From assembly GCF_040529335.1 (NCBI RefSeq), contig NZ_CP159534.1, positions 4,402,001 to 4,466,000 of the forward strand: a DNA stretch of 64,000 bases, read 5' to 3'. Below, piece after piece: positions 35,067 through 44,744 of the stretch. Numbering within the stretch: position 1 is the first letter of the stretch; each line of letters opens with the position of its first letter. The stretch comes from Streptomyces sp. HUAS MG91 (GTDB lineage Bacteria > Actinomycetota > Actinomycetes > Streptomycetales > Streptomycetaceae). The position numbers and the translations under genes are program-made. A model generated the notes under the pieces. It saw only the letters and a list, made by a program, of their open reading frames with translations. It searched no databases and was not told the DNA's origin.

Positions 35067-36137
35067 ATGTCTGAGACCAAGTCCGGTGCCTCCTACGCGT
35101 CCGCAGGCGTCGACATCGAAGCCGGCGACCGCGCCGTAGAACTCATGAAGGAGTGGGTGAAGAAGACGCAGCGCCCCGAGGTCCTCGGCGGCCTCGGCGG
35201 CTTCGCCGGCCTCTTCGACGCCTCCGCCCTCAAGAAGTACGAGCGCCCCCTTCTCGCCTCCGCCACCGACGGCGTCGGCACGAAGGTCGACATCGCCCGG
35301 CAGCTGGGCGTCTACGACACGATCGGCCACGACCTCGTCGCGATGGTCATGGACGACATCGTCGTCTGCGGCGCCGAGCCGCTGTTCATGACCGACTACA
35401 TCTGCGTCGGCAAGGTGCACCCCGAGCGCGTCGCCGCCATCGTGAAGGGCATCGCCGAGGGCTGCGTCCTCGCGGGCTGCGCCCTGGTCGGCGGCGAGAC
35501 GGCGGAGCACCCGGGCCTGCTCGGCGCGGACGACTTCGACGTCGCGGGCGCCGGTACGGGCGTCGTGGAGTACGACAACCTGCTGGGCCCGGACCGCATC
35601 CGTAAGGGTGACGCGGTGATCGCCATGGCGTCCTCCGGTCTTCACTCCAACGGGTACTCGCTGGTCCGCCACGTCCTCCTCGACCGCGCGGGCCTGACGC
35701 TCGACCGGCACGTGGACGAGCTGGGCCGCACGCTCGGCGAGGAACTGCTCGAACCCACCAAGATCTACTCGCTGGACTGCCTCTCGCTGACCAGCACCAC
35801 CGAGGTCCACGCCTACAGCCACATCACGGGTGGCGGCCTCGCGGCCAACCTGGCCCGGGTGATCCCGGACGGCCTGCACGCCACGGTCGACCGCGCCACC
35901 TGGACCCCGGACCCGGTCTTCGACCTCGTCGGCAGCGCGGGCCGGGTCGAGCGCCTGGAGCTGGAGAAGACGCTGAACATGGGCGTCGGCATGATGGCGA
36001 TCGTCCCGCAGGACTCGGTGGACGTCGCCCTCGCGACCCTCGCCGACCGCGGGGTCGACTCGTGGGTGGCCGGCGAGATCACCGACCGCGGCGACCACGC
36101 GACGGGCGCCGAGCTCACGGGCGACTACGCGAAGTAG
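35067..36137 (+). CDS. purM: Phosphoribosylformylglycinamidine cyclo-ligase (AIRS)
   Basis: A 356-residue ATP-dependent enzyme that closes the imidazole ring to give AIR. Motifs include LGGFAGLFD near residue 47, ATDGVGTKVDIA near residue 70, the metal-binding VMDDIVVCGAEP near residue 98, GGETAEHPG near residue 143 and SSGLHSNGYSLVR near residue 190. The second domain begins with HITGGGLAANL. The ATG is 38 bases after purF, so both are probably co-transcribed. A hairpin terminator follows. Confidence 0.97.
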   Translation: MSETKSGASYASAGVDIEAGDRAVELMKEWVKKTQRPEVLGGLGGFAGLFDASALKKYERPLLASATDGVGTKVDIARQLGVYDTIGHDLVAMVMDDIVVCGAEPLFMTDYICVGKVHPERVAAIVKGIAEGCVLAGCALVGGETAEHPGLLGADDFDVAGAGTGVVEYDNLLGPDRIRKGDAVIAMASSGLHSNGYSLVRHVLLDRAGLTLDRHVDELGRTLGEELLEPTKIYSLDCLSLTSTTEVHAYSHITGGGLAANLARVIPDGLHATVDRATWTPDPVFDLVGSAGRVERLELEKTLNMGVGMMAIVPQDSVDVALATLADRGVDSWVAGEITDRGDHATGAELTGDYAK

Positions 36138-36157
36138 CCGGAACGGAGCAGCACAAA

Positions 36158-36191
36158 ACCCGGTCCGGTGTGGATACCACCCGGACCGGGT
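36158..36191. terminator. Terminator between purM and the DUF3073 gene
   Basis: An 11-bp inverted repeat (ACCCGGTCCGG / CCGGACCGGGT) that extends inward with GGTG/CACC. It lies between converging genes and can serve both. Confidence 0.75.
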
Positions 36192-36266
36192 GAGTGCAGC
36201 AGTGATCAGAAGCGGGTTACGCGCTGAAAATGCTCGATGTGCTCGTGTGCTCGATGTAATACGAGG

Positions 36267-36533
36267 TCAAGCGCCGCGGCGCTGCGACGAAGGGCCCGAC
36301 TCGTCCGAGTCGTCTTCCTCGTCGTCGTCGTACATATCCGCATAGCGGGCGTACGGGTCGTCTTCCTCGTCGTCGTCCTCGAAAGGCTCACCGTTCGGCG
36401 GCTGATTCGATACTGGATTCGACGTCGATGCGCCCAGCTCATTGGCCAGACGCGACAGGTCAGTCCCGCCGCTGCTGTACTTCAGCTGGCGGGCGACCTT
36501 CGTCTGCTTGGCCTTTGCCCGGCCGCGCCCCAT
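36267..36533 (-). CDS. DUF3073 protein
   Basis: An 88-residue small actinobacterial protein. The basic N-terminus MGRGRAKAKQTKVARQLKY is the family hallmark, followed by a conserved LSRLANELG helix and a very acidic tail rich in Asp and Glu with YARYADMYDDD. The two oppositely charged ends suggest an RNA- or protein-binding role, but no function is established. It always sits near purM in Streptomyces as I recall. The ATG at 36533 is the natural start; no membrane segments. Confidence 0.9.
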   Translation of the reverse strand: MGRGRAKAKQTKVARQLKYSSGGTDLSRLANELGASTSNPVSNQPPNGEPFEDDDEEDDPYARYADMYDDDEEDDSDESGPSSQRRGA

Positions 36534-36796
36534 GGCTCGACCCCCTCGGTGACGGGGCTCGACGGCCCCAGAGTCTTGACACGCGTTCATGATCTGGAAC
36601 GGGCTCTCCGCAGAGAGACCGGTCCGTAGGGCTTCCACGGTACCTGAGCCCACGCCCATACGGTACGTCGCCCGCAGGACGCGCCTGTGCACAGGACCAG
36701 CAAGGAGCCCTGTCCTCGCTGGTCAGCTGCGATTTTAACCTCTTCTCGGCGGGCGACCCGCCGATCGGCGTGACTCTTCTTACCCGGGGCGGCCGA

Positions 36797-37891
36797 TCAC
36801 GCCCGTCCGCGCGCCTCCGCCATCCGCTGCTCGGCGATCCGGTCGGCCGCGGCGGCCGGCGGAATCCCGTCATCCTTTGCGCGCGCGAAGATACTGAGCG
36901 TGGTGTCGAAGATCTTCGCGGCCTTCGCCTTGCAGCGGTCGAAGTCGAAGCCGTGCAGCTCGTCGGCGACCTGGATGACGCCGCCCGCGTTGACCACGTA
37001 GTCCGGGGCGTAGAGGATCCCGCGGTCGGCCAGGTCCTTCTCGACGCCCGGGTGCGCGAGCTGGTTGTTGGCCGCGCCGCACACCACCTTGGCGGTCAGC
37101 ACCGGCACGGTGTCGTCGTTCAGCGCGGCGCCGAGCGCGCACGGCGCGTAGATGTCGAGTCCCGGCTCCCGGATCAGGGCGTCCGTGTCCGCCGCGACCC
37201 GCACCTCCGGGTGCTGGTCGGTGATCCGCCGCACCGACTCCGGGCGCACATCGGTGATCACGACCCCGGCGCCGTCGGCGAGCAGGTGCTCGACCAGGTG
37301 GTGCCCCACCTTGCCCACGCCCGCGATGCCGACCGTGCGCCCGCGCAGCGACGGGTCGCCCCACAGGTGCCGGGCGCTGGCCCGCATCCCCTGGAAGACG
37401 CCGAAGGCGGTGAGGACGGAGGAGTCGCCCGCCCCGCCGTTCTGCGGCGAGCGTCCCGTCGTCCAGCGGCACTCGCGGGCGACGACGTCCATGTCGGCCA
37501 CGTAGGTGCCGACGTCGCACGCGGTCACGTAGCGCCCGCCGAGCGAGGCCACGAACCGGCCGTAGGCGAGCAGCAGTTCCTCGCTCTTCACGGTGTCCGG
37601 GTCGCCGATGATCACGGCCTTGCCGCCGCCGTGGTCGAGCCCGGCCATGGCGTTCTTGTACGACATGCCGCGGGCGAGGTTGAGCGCGTCGGCGACGGCC
37701 TCCGCCTCGGAGGCGTAGGGGTAGAAGCGCGTGCCGCCGAGGGCCGGGCCCAGGGCGGTGGAGTGGAGGGCGATGACGGCCTTGAGGCCGCTGGCCCGGT
37801 CCTGGCAGAGAACGACCTGCTCGTGGCCCCCTTGATCCGAGTGGAAGAGGGTGTGCAGTACATCAGCAGGCGCGCCGGTCACATCGGTCAC
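36797..37891 (-). CDS. vdh: Valine (branched-chain amino acid) dehydrogenase
   Basis: A 364-residue NAD-dependent oxidative deaminase of valine, leucine and isoleucine; in Streptomyces it feeds acyl-CoA precursors for polyketides. The catalytic region [13 protein letters not shown] near residue 77 contains the conserved Lys, [13 protein letters not shown] precedes it, and the Rossmann motif [12 protein letters not shown] lies near residue 177. CGAANNQL near residue 250 is part of the cofactor site. I begin at the GTG 37891, with GGGAG upstream, which gives [13 protein letters not shown] as known enzymes have; an ATG at 37912 lacks a signal. Monocistronic, with about 250 bases of upstream region. 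Confidence 0.94.
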   Translation of the reverse strand: MTDVTGAPADVLHTLFHSDQGGHEQVVLCQDRASGLKAVIALHSTALGPALGGTRFYPYASEAEAVADALNLARGMSYKNAMAGLDHGGGKAVIIGDPDTVKSEELLLAYGRFVASLGGRYVTACDVGTYVADMDVVARECRWTTGRSPQNGGAGDSSVLTAFGVFQGMRASARHLWGDPSLRGRTVGIAGVGKVGHHLVEHLLADGAGVVITDVRPESVRRITDQHPEVRVAADTDALIREPGLDIYAPCALGAALNDDTVPVLTAKVVCGAANNQLAHPGVEKDLADRGILYAPDYVVNAGGVIQVADELHGFDFDRCKAKAAKIFDTTLSIFARAKDDGIPPAAAADRIAEQRMAEARGRA

Positions 37892-38142
37892 TGTGGTGAC
37901 TCCCAAGTACATAGCGGCGGTTGAGCGGATTCCCGTACGGGTGGCGGGCGTCCGTGGTGGTGCGTGGCAAGAGACTAGAACCTGCGGGGGCCCGCCACGG
38001 GCGCAGTGCCGAGGATCACTCTCTCGCGTCGTGGGCCCCCCGACGTACCGTCGAATCCCGCCGCGTCCCGGAGCCGGGCCGGGTGGGACGATGTGCAGTG
38101 CTTTTCAGGGTTTCCAGCCTTCGGGCGGGGGAGGGAGCGACC

Positions 38143-39012
38143 GTGCCCAAGGTGTCCTCGGTGACCGTCCCGTACGCGGCGTACCTGCGCGTCTACGAGC
38201 CGCTCGCGGCCTTCCCGCAGCCGGAGCGCGGTCACTGGGAGCGCTATGCGCGCCGCGAGCGCCGCCCGTCGTACCAGGACGAACTCCGGCGCTCCCTGGC
38301 CGACTTGGTGCCCACCCCGCCGGTCGCGGTGCCGGTGCACGAGAGCGCCGACGCGTTCGTGATCGAGGTTGAGGGCGTGCTGTGCGTGTGCCCGTGGCGG
38401 ACCCGGCTGCGCGGCTGGCAGGCGCTCGGCGAGCTGCCGGAGCAGCTGCCCACGCCGGTCCTGGACGCGGTGCTGCCGCCGGTGGTGCGCCGGCAGGCGG
38501 CGGCCGACTACGAACGCTGGCTGGAGCGCAACCCCGACGCCCGCCCCTGGATCCGGACGTCGGTCTGGCAGGTCCCGCTGAACTGGTTCGTGCTCGTCGC
38601 CGACGAGGAGCGGGAGTACGAGCCGAAGAGCGGCGAGGGCGCCGAGAGCGGCGAAGGCTGCCCGGAGGGCCCGTACCTGCGCTACCGGACGCCGATGGTG
38701 CAGGCCCGCCGGCGGGTGGCGCGCGGCCTGCGGGCGCTGCGGGACGCGATCGACGAGGGGCCGCTCATCGACGGCCTGGTAGATGTGGGGCGCTGGCTGG
38801 AGGAGTTCCACCCGCGTTCGTACGTCGAACTGGACTACGGCGGACTGGTGCACGCGCTGCCGGCCGGCCTGCTCGACGAGGACCACTCGGCGGCGGACGT
38901 GGCCGAGGGCATCGCGGCGCTGCGCTCCGGTGACGGGGACGGGGCGGGCGAGGCGTACACCCGGCTCGTGGAGCGCTGGCGCGCCGTGCGGGACCGGCAG
39001 TACGCCAACTGA
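38143..39012 (+). CDS. Conserved hypothetical protein
   Basis: A 289-residue soluble protein between vdh and bldC. The GTG has GGGAGG-type signal 8 bases upstream. Visible features are an N-terminal SSVTVPYAAYLRVYEPL segment, a CVCPWRTRLRGWQAL strand-turn near residue 86, and WQVPLNWFVLV near residue 144. An acidic Gly/Glu insertion follows (about 162-175). The C-terminal 100 residues are helical, containing LVDVGRWLEEFHPRSYVELDYG. No signal peptide or membrane segment. I do not know a function; I recall it as conserved next to bldC in Streptomyces, which suggests a housekeeping or developmental role. Confidence 0.8.
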   Translation: MPKVSSVTVPYAAYLRVYEPLAAFPQPERGHWERYARRERRPSYQDELRRSLADLVPTPPVAVPVHESADAFVIEVEGVLCVCPWRTRLRGWQALGELPEQLPTPVLDAVLPPVVRRQAAADYERWLERNPDARPWIRTSVWQVPLNWFVLVADEEREYEPKSGEGAESGEGCPEGPYLRYRTPMVQARRRVARGLRALRDAIDEGPLIDGLVDVGRWLEEFHPRSYVELDYGGLVHALPAGLLDEDHSAADVAEGIAALRSGDGDGAGEAYTRLVERWRAVRDRQYAN

Positions 39013-39487
39013 CGCCCTGTGCGGTGGTCTTAGGACCTACGTCCCGATCCGGGCTTATGACCCAAGCGTGACGGACCGCACTTACTGCGCCCTTGCGTCC
39101 ATCACCCCTCCTCGTGCCAAAATAGGACAAGGAGTCCGGGGAGGGCTCCATCCGTCCATCTAAGTCCAACCATGGACGGATTACTCAGCATTGCACTGTC
39201 TGTGGGGGGTCTGACGACTCCTGATCGCTCTGTGACTGATCGTCACTGTGGCGTGACTGTCCGCTATGGCATGGTCCATCGGCTTCCGTCGCTGATGAAC
39301 ACCTGGGAGGGCAATTCCATCGGTTTGGCCGACGCGGCTGGACGGATGGTGTAGTTGTAGTGCCGAGGACAAGCCGTTCGTCCTATAACCGACTCGACCC
39401 GTGTCCGCCATATCGGGCAACGCGGGTCAAGGTGCAGAATTTAAAGGAAAGAACCGAGAAGGTTCGGTTCTCCCGAGGAGGCCGCTC
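39013..39487. promoter_or_regulatory. Long upstream region of bldC
   Basis: 475 bases without a credible gene; a 60-codon ATG frame at 39172 lacks a signal. It contains an 8-bp dyad (CCGTCCAT at 39152 and ATGGACGG at 39172), a GTGAC/GTCAC dyad near 39232, a possible -10 TATAAC at 39384 and a hairpin directly before the ribosome-binding site (39451-39470). Confidence 0.5.
39451..39470 (+). promoter_or_regulatory. Hairpin in the bldC leader
   Basis: GAACCGA (39451-39457) pairs with TCGGTTC (39464-39470) across a 6-nt loop, ending 4 bases before the GAGGAGG ribosome-binding site. It could influence translation or RNA stability of bldC. Confidence 0.4.
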
Positions 39488-39694
39488 ATGACCGCTCGCA
39501 CCCCTGATGCCGAGCCGCTGCTGACCCCGGCTGAGGTCGCCACGATGTTCCGCGTCGACCCGAAGACGGTCACGCGCTGGGCGAAGGCTGGCAAGCTCAC
39601 GTCGATCCGCACGCTCGGCGGACACCGCCGCTACCGCGAGGCCGAGGTCCGCGCACTGCTGGCGGGTATCCCCCAGCAGCGCAGCGAGGCCTGA
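39488..39694 (+). CDS. bldC: Developmental regulator BldC
   Basis: A 68-residue MerR-like DNA-binding protein controlling the timing of sporulation genes. A single winged helix-turn-helix spans residues about 12-58: LLTPAEVATMFRVDPKTVTRW for the helix-turn-helix and LGGHRRYREAEV for the wing. There is no dimerisation or effector domain; BldC is known to bind cooperatively to direct repeats. Length and sequence are as for S. coelicolor BldC. The ATG has GAGGAGG 6 bases upstream. A T-rich terminator lies at 39852. Confidence 0.96.
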   Translation: MTARTPDAEPLLTPAEVATMFRVDPKTVTRWAKAGKLTSIRTLGGHRRYREAEVRALLAGIPQQRSEA

Positions 39695-39851
39695 GGCACC
39701 GCATAACGCTGCAATACCGGGCGTTTCGGGCCCCCCAACCCGTACCGCGCCCACCCCATAGCTCCACTTGACGCGGGTCTGCCCCAACAGACCCCCTTCT
39801 TCCGAAGAGCCCGCTGAAGCGTCATCTCCACAGCGGCACGGGCGCGTCGTC

Positions 39852-39891
39852 GATCGCGCTGGACTCCGCCGGGTCCAGCGCGATCTTTTTT
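39852..39891 (+). terminator. Rho-independent terminator downstream of bldC
   Basis: A 13-bp stem (GATCGCGCTGGAC and complement) with an 8-nt loop and a run of six T. A full U-tract is rare in this genome, making this the most classical terminator in the window. Confidence 0.85.
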
Positions 39892-40397
39892 GTGCGCGCG
39901 GGCCGGTCTGCGGCGGGGATCCGTGCGTGCTCTTGTCGGACCTTGATCGGTCCTCGGCGGACGCCTGCGAAGGTAGTGCAATTGCACATATTAAATTGAG
40001 CAGTTGTAGGAGGGGTGTAAGAAACGGTGTTTCCAAAACTAGTTCGGTGACACCCGTCACACACCCTGCCGCTTGTTGCGGATGACACAGGTGCGCTAGA
40101 GGAGGCGCCGGCGCTTCCGTGCCGCTTCCGCTCCCCCCGACTCTCTTCAGGCTCCCACCAGTTGAGGGGCTCGTGGGTCGGCTTTGGTCATGCCTTCGGG
40201 GGACTTTCGTCCCCACCGCCCTCCGGGGCGCTCTCGCGGCCCTCCAGAGCCTCTCTGGCAGCACCTCCGGGCGGATCCGCCGTCGGGGCCGTCGCGGGGG
40301 CCGTGGTGAGCCGCAGGGGGCGGTGGCGGACCGGGCGGCGGCGGGCGGTGGCGTCTGAGGCGTCTGAGGCGGCGTCAGGGACCGGCCCGGGAACGCA

Positions 40398-40428
40398 AGA
40401 AGCCCCGCACCATCGGTGCGGGGCTTCT
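40398..40428 (-). terminator. Terminator of tRNA-Asp
   Basis: A 14-bp stem (AGAAGCCCCGCACC and its complement) with a 3-nt loop, 6 bases past the tRNA 3' end. Confidence 0.75.
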
Positions 40429-40434
40429 CTTCTG

Positions 40435-40509
40435 CGGTCCTGACGGGATTTGAACCCGCGGCCTCCACCTTGACAGGGTGGCGAGCACTCCAAACTGCTC
40501 CACAGGACC
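40435..40509 (-). tRNA. tRNA-Asp(GTC), copy 1
   Basis: 75 nt on the minus strand: acceptor GGTCCTG/CAGGACC, anticodon stem CCACC/GGTGG with loop CTGTCAA (anticodon GTC), T-loop TTCAAAT, discriminator G. Identical to the gene at 46046-46120. Confidence 0.95.
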
Positions 40510-40605
40510 AGGATGTGCGGCGCTTCGTTTTCTTCCCTGCGCTGCGAGTAGGACTCTACAGCAGTGCAGGCCCGCCGGTCGAACTCACCCAGCGTGCCTG
40601 CTCCG

Positions 40606-43600
40606 TCACGGCACTTGGGCGTCGATCGCCTTCACGATCCGCTTGTCGGAGACCGGGTACGCGGTGCCCAGGGCGTGCGCGAAATAGCTGACCCGCAGCT
40701 CCTCGATCATCCAGCGGATGTCCAGGACGGCCTGCGGCACCGGCCGCCCCTGCGGCATCTGCTCCAGCAGCCACGCGTACTCGTCCTGCATCTCGTGGAC
40801 CTTCTCCATGCGGGAGGTGTCCCGCTGGGCGCCCGTCGGCATCTGCTGGAGCCGCCGGTCGGCCGCGACCAGATAGCGCATCAGGTCGCCGAGCCGGCGC
40901 AGCCCGGTCGCCGTGACGAAGCCCGGCTTCACCAGGGCGTCCAGCTGGGCGCGCACGTCCTGGAGGTTGGGCAGCAGCGTCGGGCTCCGCATCGACTTGA
41001 GGCGGCGCTCGCAGGCCTGCCAGGCGGCGAGCACCTGCCGCACCTGGTCCACGGTGTGCACGGTCGTGTCGACGATCTCCGCGCGCACCTTCTCGTAGAG
41101 CGCGCGGTACGACTCCTCGTCCCAGGCCGGGCCGCCGAAGTCCGCGATGAGCTTGTCCGCCGCGGCCGTCGCGCAGTCCTCGAAGAGGGCCTGCACGGAG
41201 CCGTGCGGGTTCGCCGACAGGGCCAGCTTCGCCGCGTTGTTCAGCTTGTCCGAGGCGAACTTCGCCGGGTTCACCGGGATGCTGCGCAGGATGAGCCGGC
41301 GGGTGCCCCGCCACATGGCCTGCGCCTGCTCGGCCTCGCTGTCGAAGAGGCGTACGGACACGGTGTTCGCCGCCGGGCCGTCGTCGACCAGCGCCGGGTA
41401 CGCCTTGACCGGCTGGCCGGCCCGGCGGGTCTCGAAGACCTTCGACAGGGTGCCGATCGTCCAGTCCGTCAGGCCCTTCTGCTCGACCGACGGGCCGCCC
41501 GCGCGCTCGGCGGTGGCCGCCGCGGCCTTGGAGATGGCCTGCCGGGCCTTCGGGCGCAGCCGGAGCTTCAGCGCCTCCAGGTCCTTGTCCTCGGCGAGGT
41601 TGCGGCGCCGCTCGTCGACGATCCGGAAGGTGATCTTCAGGTGGTCGGGTACGCGGGTGAGGTCGAAGTCGTCGGCCTTCACCGGGACGCCGACCATCCG
41701 CTGCAACTCGCGGGCGAGCGTCGTCGGCAGCGGCTCCTGGAGGGGAACGGCCCGCTCCAGGAACGCCTTCGCGTAGTTCGGCGCGGGCACATAGTTGCGG
41801 CGGATCGGCTTGGGCAAGGAGCGGATCAGCTCCACGACCACGTCCTCGCGCAGGCCCGGGATCTGCCAGTCGAAGCCCTCGTCCGTGACCTGGTTGAGCA
41901 CCTGGAGCGGGATGTGGACGGTCACGCCGTCGGCGTCCGCGCCCGGCTCGAACTGGTACGTCACCCGGAACTTCAGCGCGCCCTGCCGCCAGCTGTCCGG
42001 ATAGTCGGCCTTGGTGACCGCCTCCGCGGACTCGCGGATGAGCATGGAGCGCTCGAAGTCGAGGAGTTCGGGCTCCTCCTTCTGCTTGTGCTTCCACCAC
42101 GAGTCGAAGTGGGCGCCCGAGACGACGTGCTCGGGGACGCGCTGGTCGTAGAAGTCGAACAGGGTGTCGTCGTCGACCACGATGTCGCGCCGCCGGGCCC
42201 GGTGCTCCAGCTCCTCGACCTCGGTGAGGAGCCTGCGGTTGTCGGCGTAGAACTTGTGGTGCGTCCGCCAGTCGCCCTCCACCAGCGCGTTGCGAATGAA
42301 CAGCTCGCGCGAGACCTCGGGGTCGATCCGGCCGTAGTTGATCTTCCGCTGGGCGACGAGCGGGACGCCGTACAGCGTCACCTTCTCGTACGCCATCACG
42401 GCCGCCTGGTCCTTCTCCCAGTGCGGCTCGCTGTACGTGCGCTTGAGCAGGTGCTCGGCGAGCGGCTCGACCCACTCGGGCTCGATCTTCGCGTTCACCC
42501 GTGCCCAGAGCCGGGACGTCTCCACCAGCTCGGCCGACATCACGAAGCGCGGCGGCTTCTTGAAGAGCGCCGAGCCGGGGAAGATCGCGAACTTCGCGTT
42601 GCGGGCGCCGATGTACTCGTTGCGGCCCCGGTCGCGGCCCGCCTGCTTGGGGTCCTTGGCCTGCGACTCCTTGGACTCCTTCACGTCCTTCATCCCGATG
42701 TGGGAGAGCAGGCCGGCGAGGAGGGAGACGTGGATGGAGTCGCCGGGGGCGTCCTCCTCGTTGAGATGGATGCCCATCTGCTTCGCCACGGTCCGCAGCT
42801 GCGTGTAGATGTCCTGCCACTCGCGGATGCGCAGGAAGTTCAGGAACTCGCGTTTGCACATGCGGCGGAACGCCGAGGAGCCCAGCTCCTTCTGCTGCTC
42901 GCGCACATGGCGCCACAGGTTCAGGAACGCCAGGAAGTCGCTGGTCTCGTCCTTGAAGCGGGCGTGCTGCTGGTCGGCCTGCGCCTGCTTGTCGGAGGGG
43001 CGCTCGCGCGGGTCCTGGATGGACAGCGCGGCCGCGATCACCATGACCTCGCGCGCACAGCCGTTCTTGTCGGCCTCCAGGACCATCCGGGCCAGGCGCG
43101 GGTCCACGGGCAGCTGGGAGAGCTTGCGGCCCTGCTGCGTGAGGCGCTTGCGGTGGTCCTTCTCGGACGGGTCCAGCGCGCCCAGCTCCTGGAGGAGCTG
43201 CACGCCGTCGCGGATGTTGCGGTGGTCCGGCGGGTCGATGAAGGGGAACTTCTCGATGTCGCCGAGGCCGGCCGCGGTCATCTGGAGGATGACGGAGGCC
43301 AGGTTCGTGCGCAGGATCTCGGCGTCCGTGAACTCCGGGCGCGCGAGGAAGTCGTCCTCCGAGTACAGGCGGACGCAGATGCCGTCGCTCGTACGGCCGC
43401 AGCGGCCCTTGCGCTGGTTGGCGCTGGCCTGGCTGACGGGCTCGATGGGCAGCCGCTGCACCTTCGTACGGTGCGAGTACCGCGAGATGCGGGCGGTGCC
43501 CGGGTCGATGACGTACTTGATGCCCGGGACGGTCAGCGAGGTCTCCGCGACGTTCGTCGCCAGAACGATCCTCCTGCCCGTGTGCTGCTGGAAGACCCGG

Positions 43601-44631
43601 TGCTGCTCGGCGTGCGAGAGCCGCGCGTACAAGGGGAGTACCTCAGTGAATCGGTACTTCTTCTTCTCCAGCGCGTCCGCCGTGTCCCGGATCTCGCGCT
43701 CGCCGGAGAGGAAGACGAGGATGTCGCCGTCGCCCTCGGCCATCAGCTCCTCGCACGCGTCCGTGATCGCGGTGATCTGGTCGCGGTCGGAGTCGGCTGA
43801 TTCCTCGGTGGCCTCTTCGAGGAGCGGGCGGTAGCGCACCTCGACCGGGTACGTCCGGCCGCTGACCTCGACGATCGGCGCGTCGCCGAAGTGCCGCGAG
43901 AAGCGCTCGGGGTCGATGGTCGCCGAGGTGATGACGACCTTCAGGTCCGGGCGTCTGGGCAGCAGCTGCGCCAGATACCCCAGCAGGAAGTCGATGTTGA
44001 GGGACCGCTCGTGGGCCTCGTCGATGATGATCGTGTCGTAGGCGCGCAGCTCGCGGTCCGTCTGGATCTCGGCGAGCAGGATGCCGTCCGTCATCAGCTT
44101 GACGAACGTACCGTCCTGGTCGACCTGGTCCGTGAACCGGACCTTCCAGCCGACCGCCTCGCCCAGCGGCGTGTGCAGCTCGTCGGCGACGCGCTCGGCG
44201 ACCGTGCGGGCCGCGATCCGGCGGGGCTGGGTGTGGCCGATCATGCCGCGCACGCCCCGGCCCAGCTCCAGGCAGATCTTGGGGATCTGCGTGGTCTTGC
44301 CGGAGCCGGTCTCGCCGGCCACGATCACGACCTGGTGATCGCGGATCGCGTCGGCGATCTCGTCCTTCTTCTGGCTGACCGGAAGCTGCTCGGGGTACGT
44401 GACGTCGAGGGCCTCGCGGCGCTCGCGGCGTACGGCCGTGCGGACACCGGCCTTCTCGGCGTCCGCGTCGATCTCCGTGAGGACGGCGGCGCGGGCCTCG
44501 GGCTTGCGGATCTTGCGGGCGCCCTCGAGCCTGCGCCCGAGCCGGTGCGCGTCGCGGAGGGACAGCTCGGACAGCCGCCGCGCGAGGGCGGCGAACTGAT
44601 CGGCGGCGGCGGGAGCAGGCTGCGTAGACAT
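40606..44631 (-). CDS. hrpA: ATP-dependent RNA helicase HrpA
   Basis: A 1341-residue DEAH-box helicase with the full bacterial HrpA length. Motif I GETGSGKTT is near residue 106, Ia TQPRRIAA near residue 134, motif II DEAH in IIIDEAHERS near residue 204, motif III SATID near residue 236, and motif VI QRKGRCGRTSDG near residue 408. After the two RecA domains come the helicase-associated and OB-fold regions and the long C-terminal DUF3418 part. HrpA resolves stalled or colliding ribosomes on mRNA in other bacteria. Single gene; the ATG start is clear, and a tRNA-Asp lies just downstream. Confidence 0.95.
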   Translation of the reverse strand: MSTQPAPAAADQFAALARRLSELSLRDAHRLGRRLEGARKIRKPEARAAVLTEIDADAEKAGVRTAVRRERREALDVTYPEQLPVSQKKDEIADAIRDHQVVIVAGETGSGKTTQIPKICLELGRGVRGMIGHTQPRRIAARTVAERVADELHTPLGEAVGWKVRFTDQVDQDGTFVKLMTDGILLAEIQTDRELRAYDTIIIDEAHERSLNIDFLLGYLAQLLPRRPDLKVVITSATIDPERFSRHFGDAPIVEVSGRTYPVEVRYRPLLEEATEESADSDRDQITAITDACEELMAEGDGDILVFLSGEREIRDTADALEKKKYRFTEVLPLYARLSHAEQHRVFQQHTGRRIVLATNVAETSLTVPGIKYVIDPGTARISRYSHRTKVQRLPIEPVSQASANQRKGRCGRTSDGICVRLYSEDDFLARPEFTDAEILRTNLASVILQMTAAGLGDIEKFPFIDPPDHRNIRDGVQLLQELGALDPSEKDHRKRLTQQGRKLSQLPVDPRLARMVLEADKNGCAREVMVIAAALSIQDPRERPSDKQAQADQQHARFKDETSDFLAFLNLWRHVREQQKELGSSAFRRMCKREFLNFLRIREWQDIYTQLRTVAKQMGIHLNEEDAPGDSIHVSLLAGLLSHIGMKDVKESKESQAKDPKQAGRDRGRNEYIGARNAKFAIFPGSALFKKPPRFVMSAELVETSRLWARVNAKIEPEWVEPLAEHLLKRTYSEPHWEKDQAAVMAYEKVTLYGVPLVAQRKINYGRIDPEVSRELFIRNALVEGDWRTHHKFYADNRRLLTEVEELEHRARRRDIVVDDDTLFDFYDQRVPEHVVSGAHFDSWWKHKQKEEPELLDFERSMLIRESAEAVTKADYPDSWRQGALKFRVTYQFEPGADADGVTVHIPLQVLNQVTDEGFDWQIPGLREDVVVELIRSLPKPIRRNYVPAPNYAKAFLERAVPLQEPLPTTLARELQRMVGVPVKADDFDLTRVPDHLKITFRIVDERRRNLAEDKDLEALKLRLRPKARQAISKAAAATAERAGGPSVEQKGLTDWTIGTLSKVFETRRAGQPVKAYPALVDDGPAANTVSVRLFDSEAEQAQAMWRGTRRLILRSIPVNPAKFASDKLNNAAKLALSANPHGSVQALFEDCATAAADKLIADFGGPAWDEESYRALYEKVRAEIVDTTVHTVDQVRQVLAAWQACERRLKSMRSPTLLPNLQDVRAQLDALVKPGFVTATGLRRLGDLMRYLVAADRRLQQMPTGAQRDTSRMEKVHEMQDEYAWLLEQMPQGRPVPQAVLDIRWMIEELRVSYFAHALGTAYPVSDKRIVKAIDAQVP

Positions 44632-44744
44632 ACGTGCTCCAGGATCTCACCTCGGGGAAATCCGTGGCGAACGGTTTTGGCTGCGTCCGCGCCGTGCGGC
44701 GCTCTCGGGATGTATGCGGCTTATGACTGAATTAGCGTGCAGGT

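Larger units (their letters stand above)
39695..40434. other. Long non-coding region after bldC
   Basis: 740 bases with no believable gene. It has the bldC terminator (39852), a short AT-rich island (about 39966-40035) with the palindrome TGCAATTGCA near 39975, a GTGAC/GTCAC dyad near 40047, and the terminator of the minus-strand tRNA-Asp (40398). A small RNA or unrecognised promoter could sit in the AT-rich part. Confidence 0.45.

Noticed and set aside
39172..39354. Open frame of 60 codons upstream of bldC
   Set aside because: No ribosome-binding site; contains the dyad that looks regulatory; codon use is unlike Streptomyces genes.
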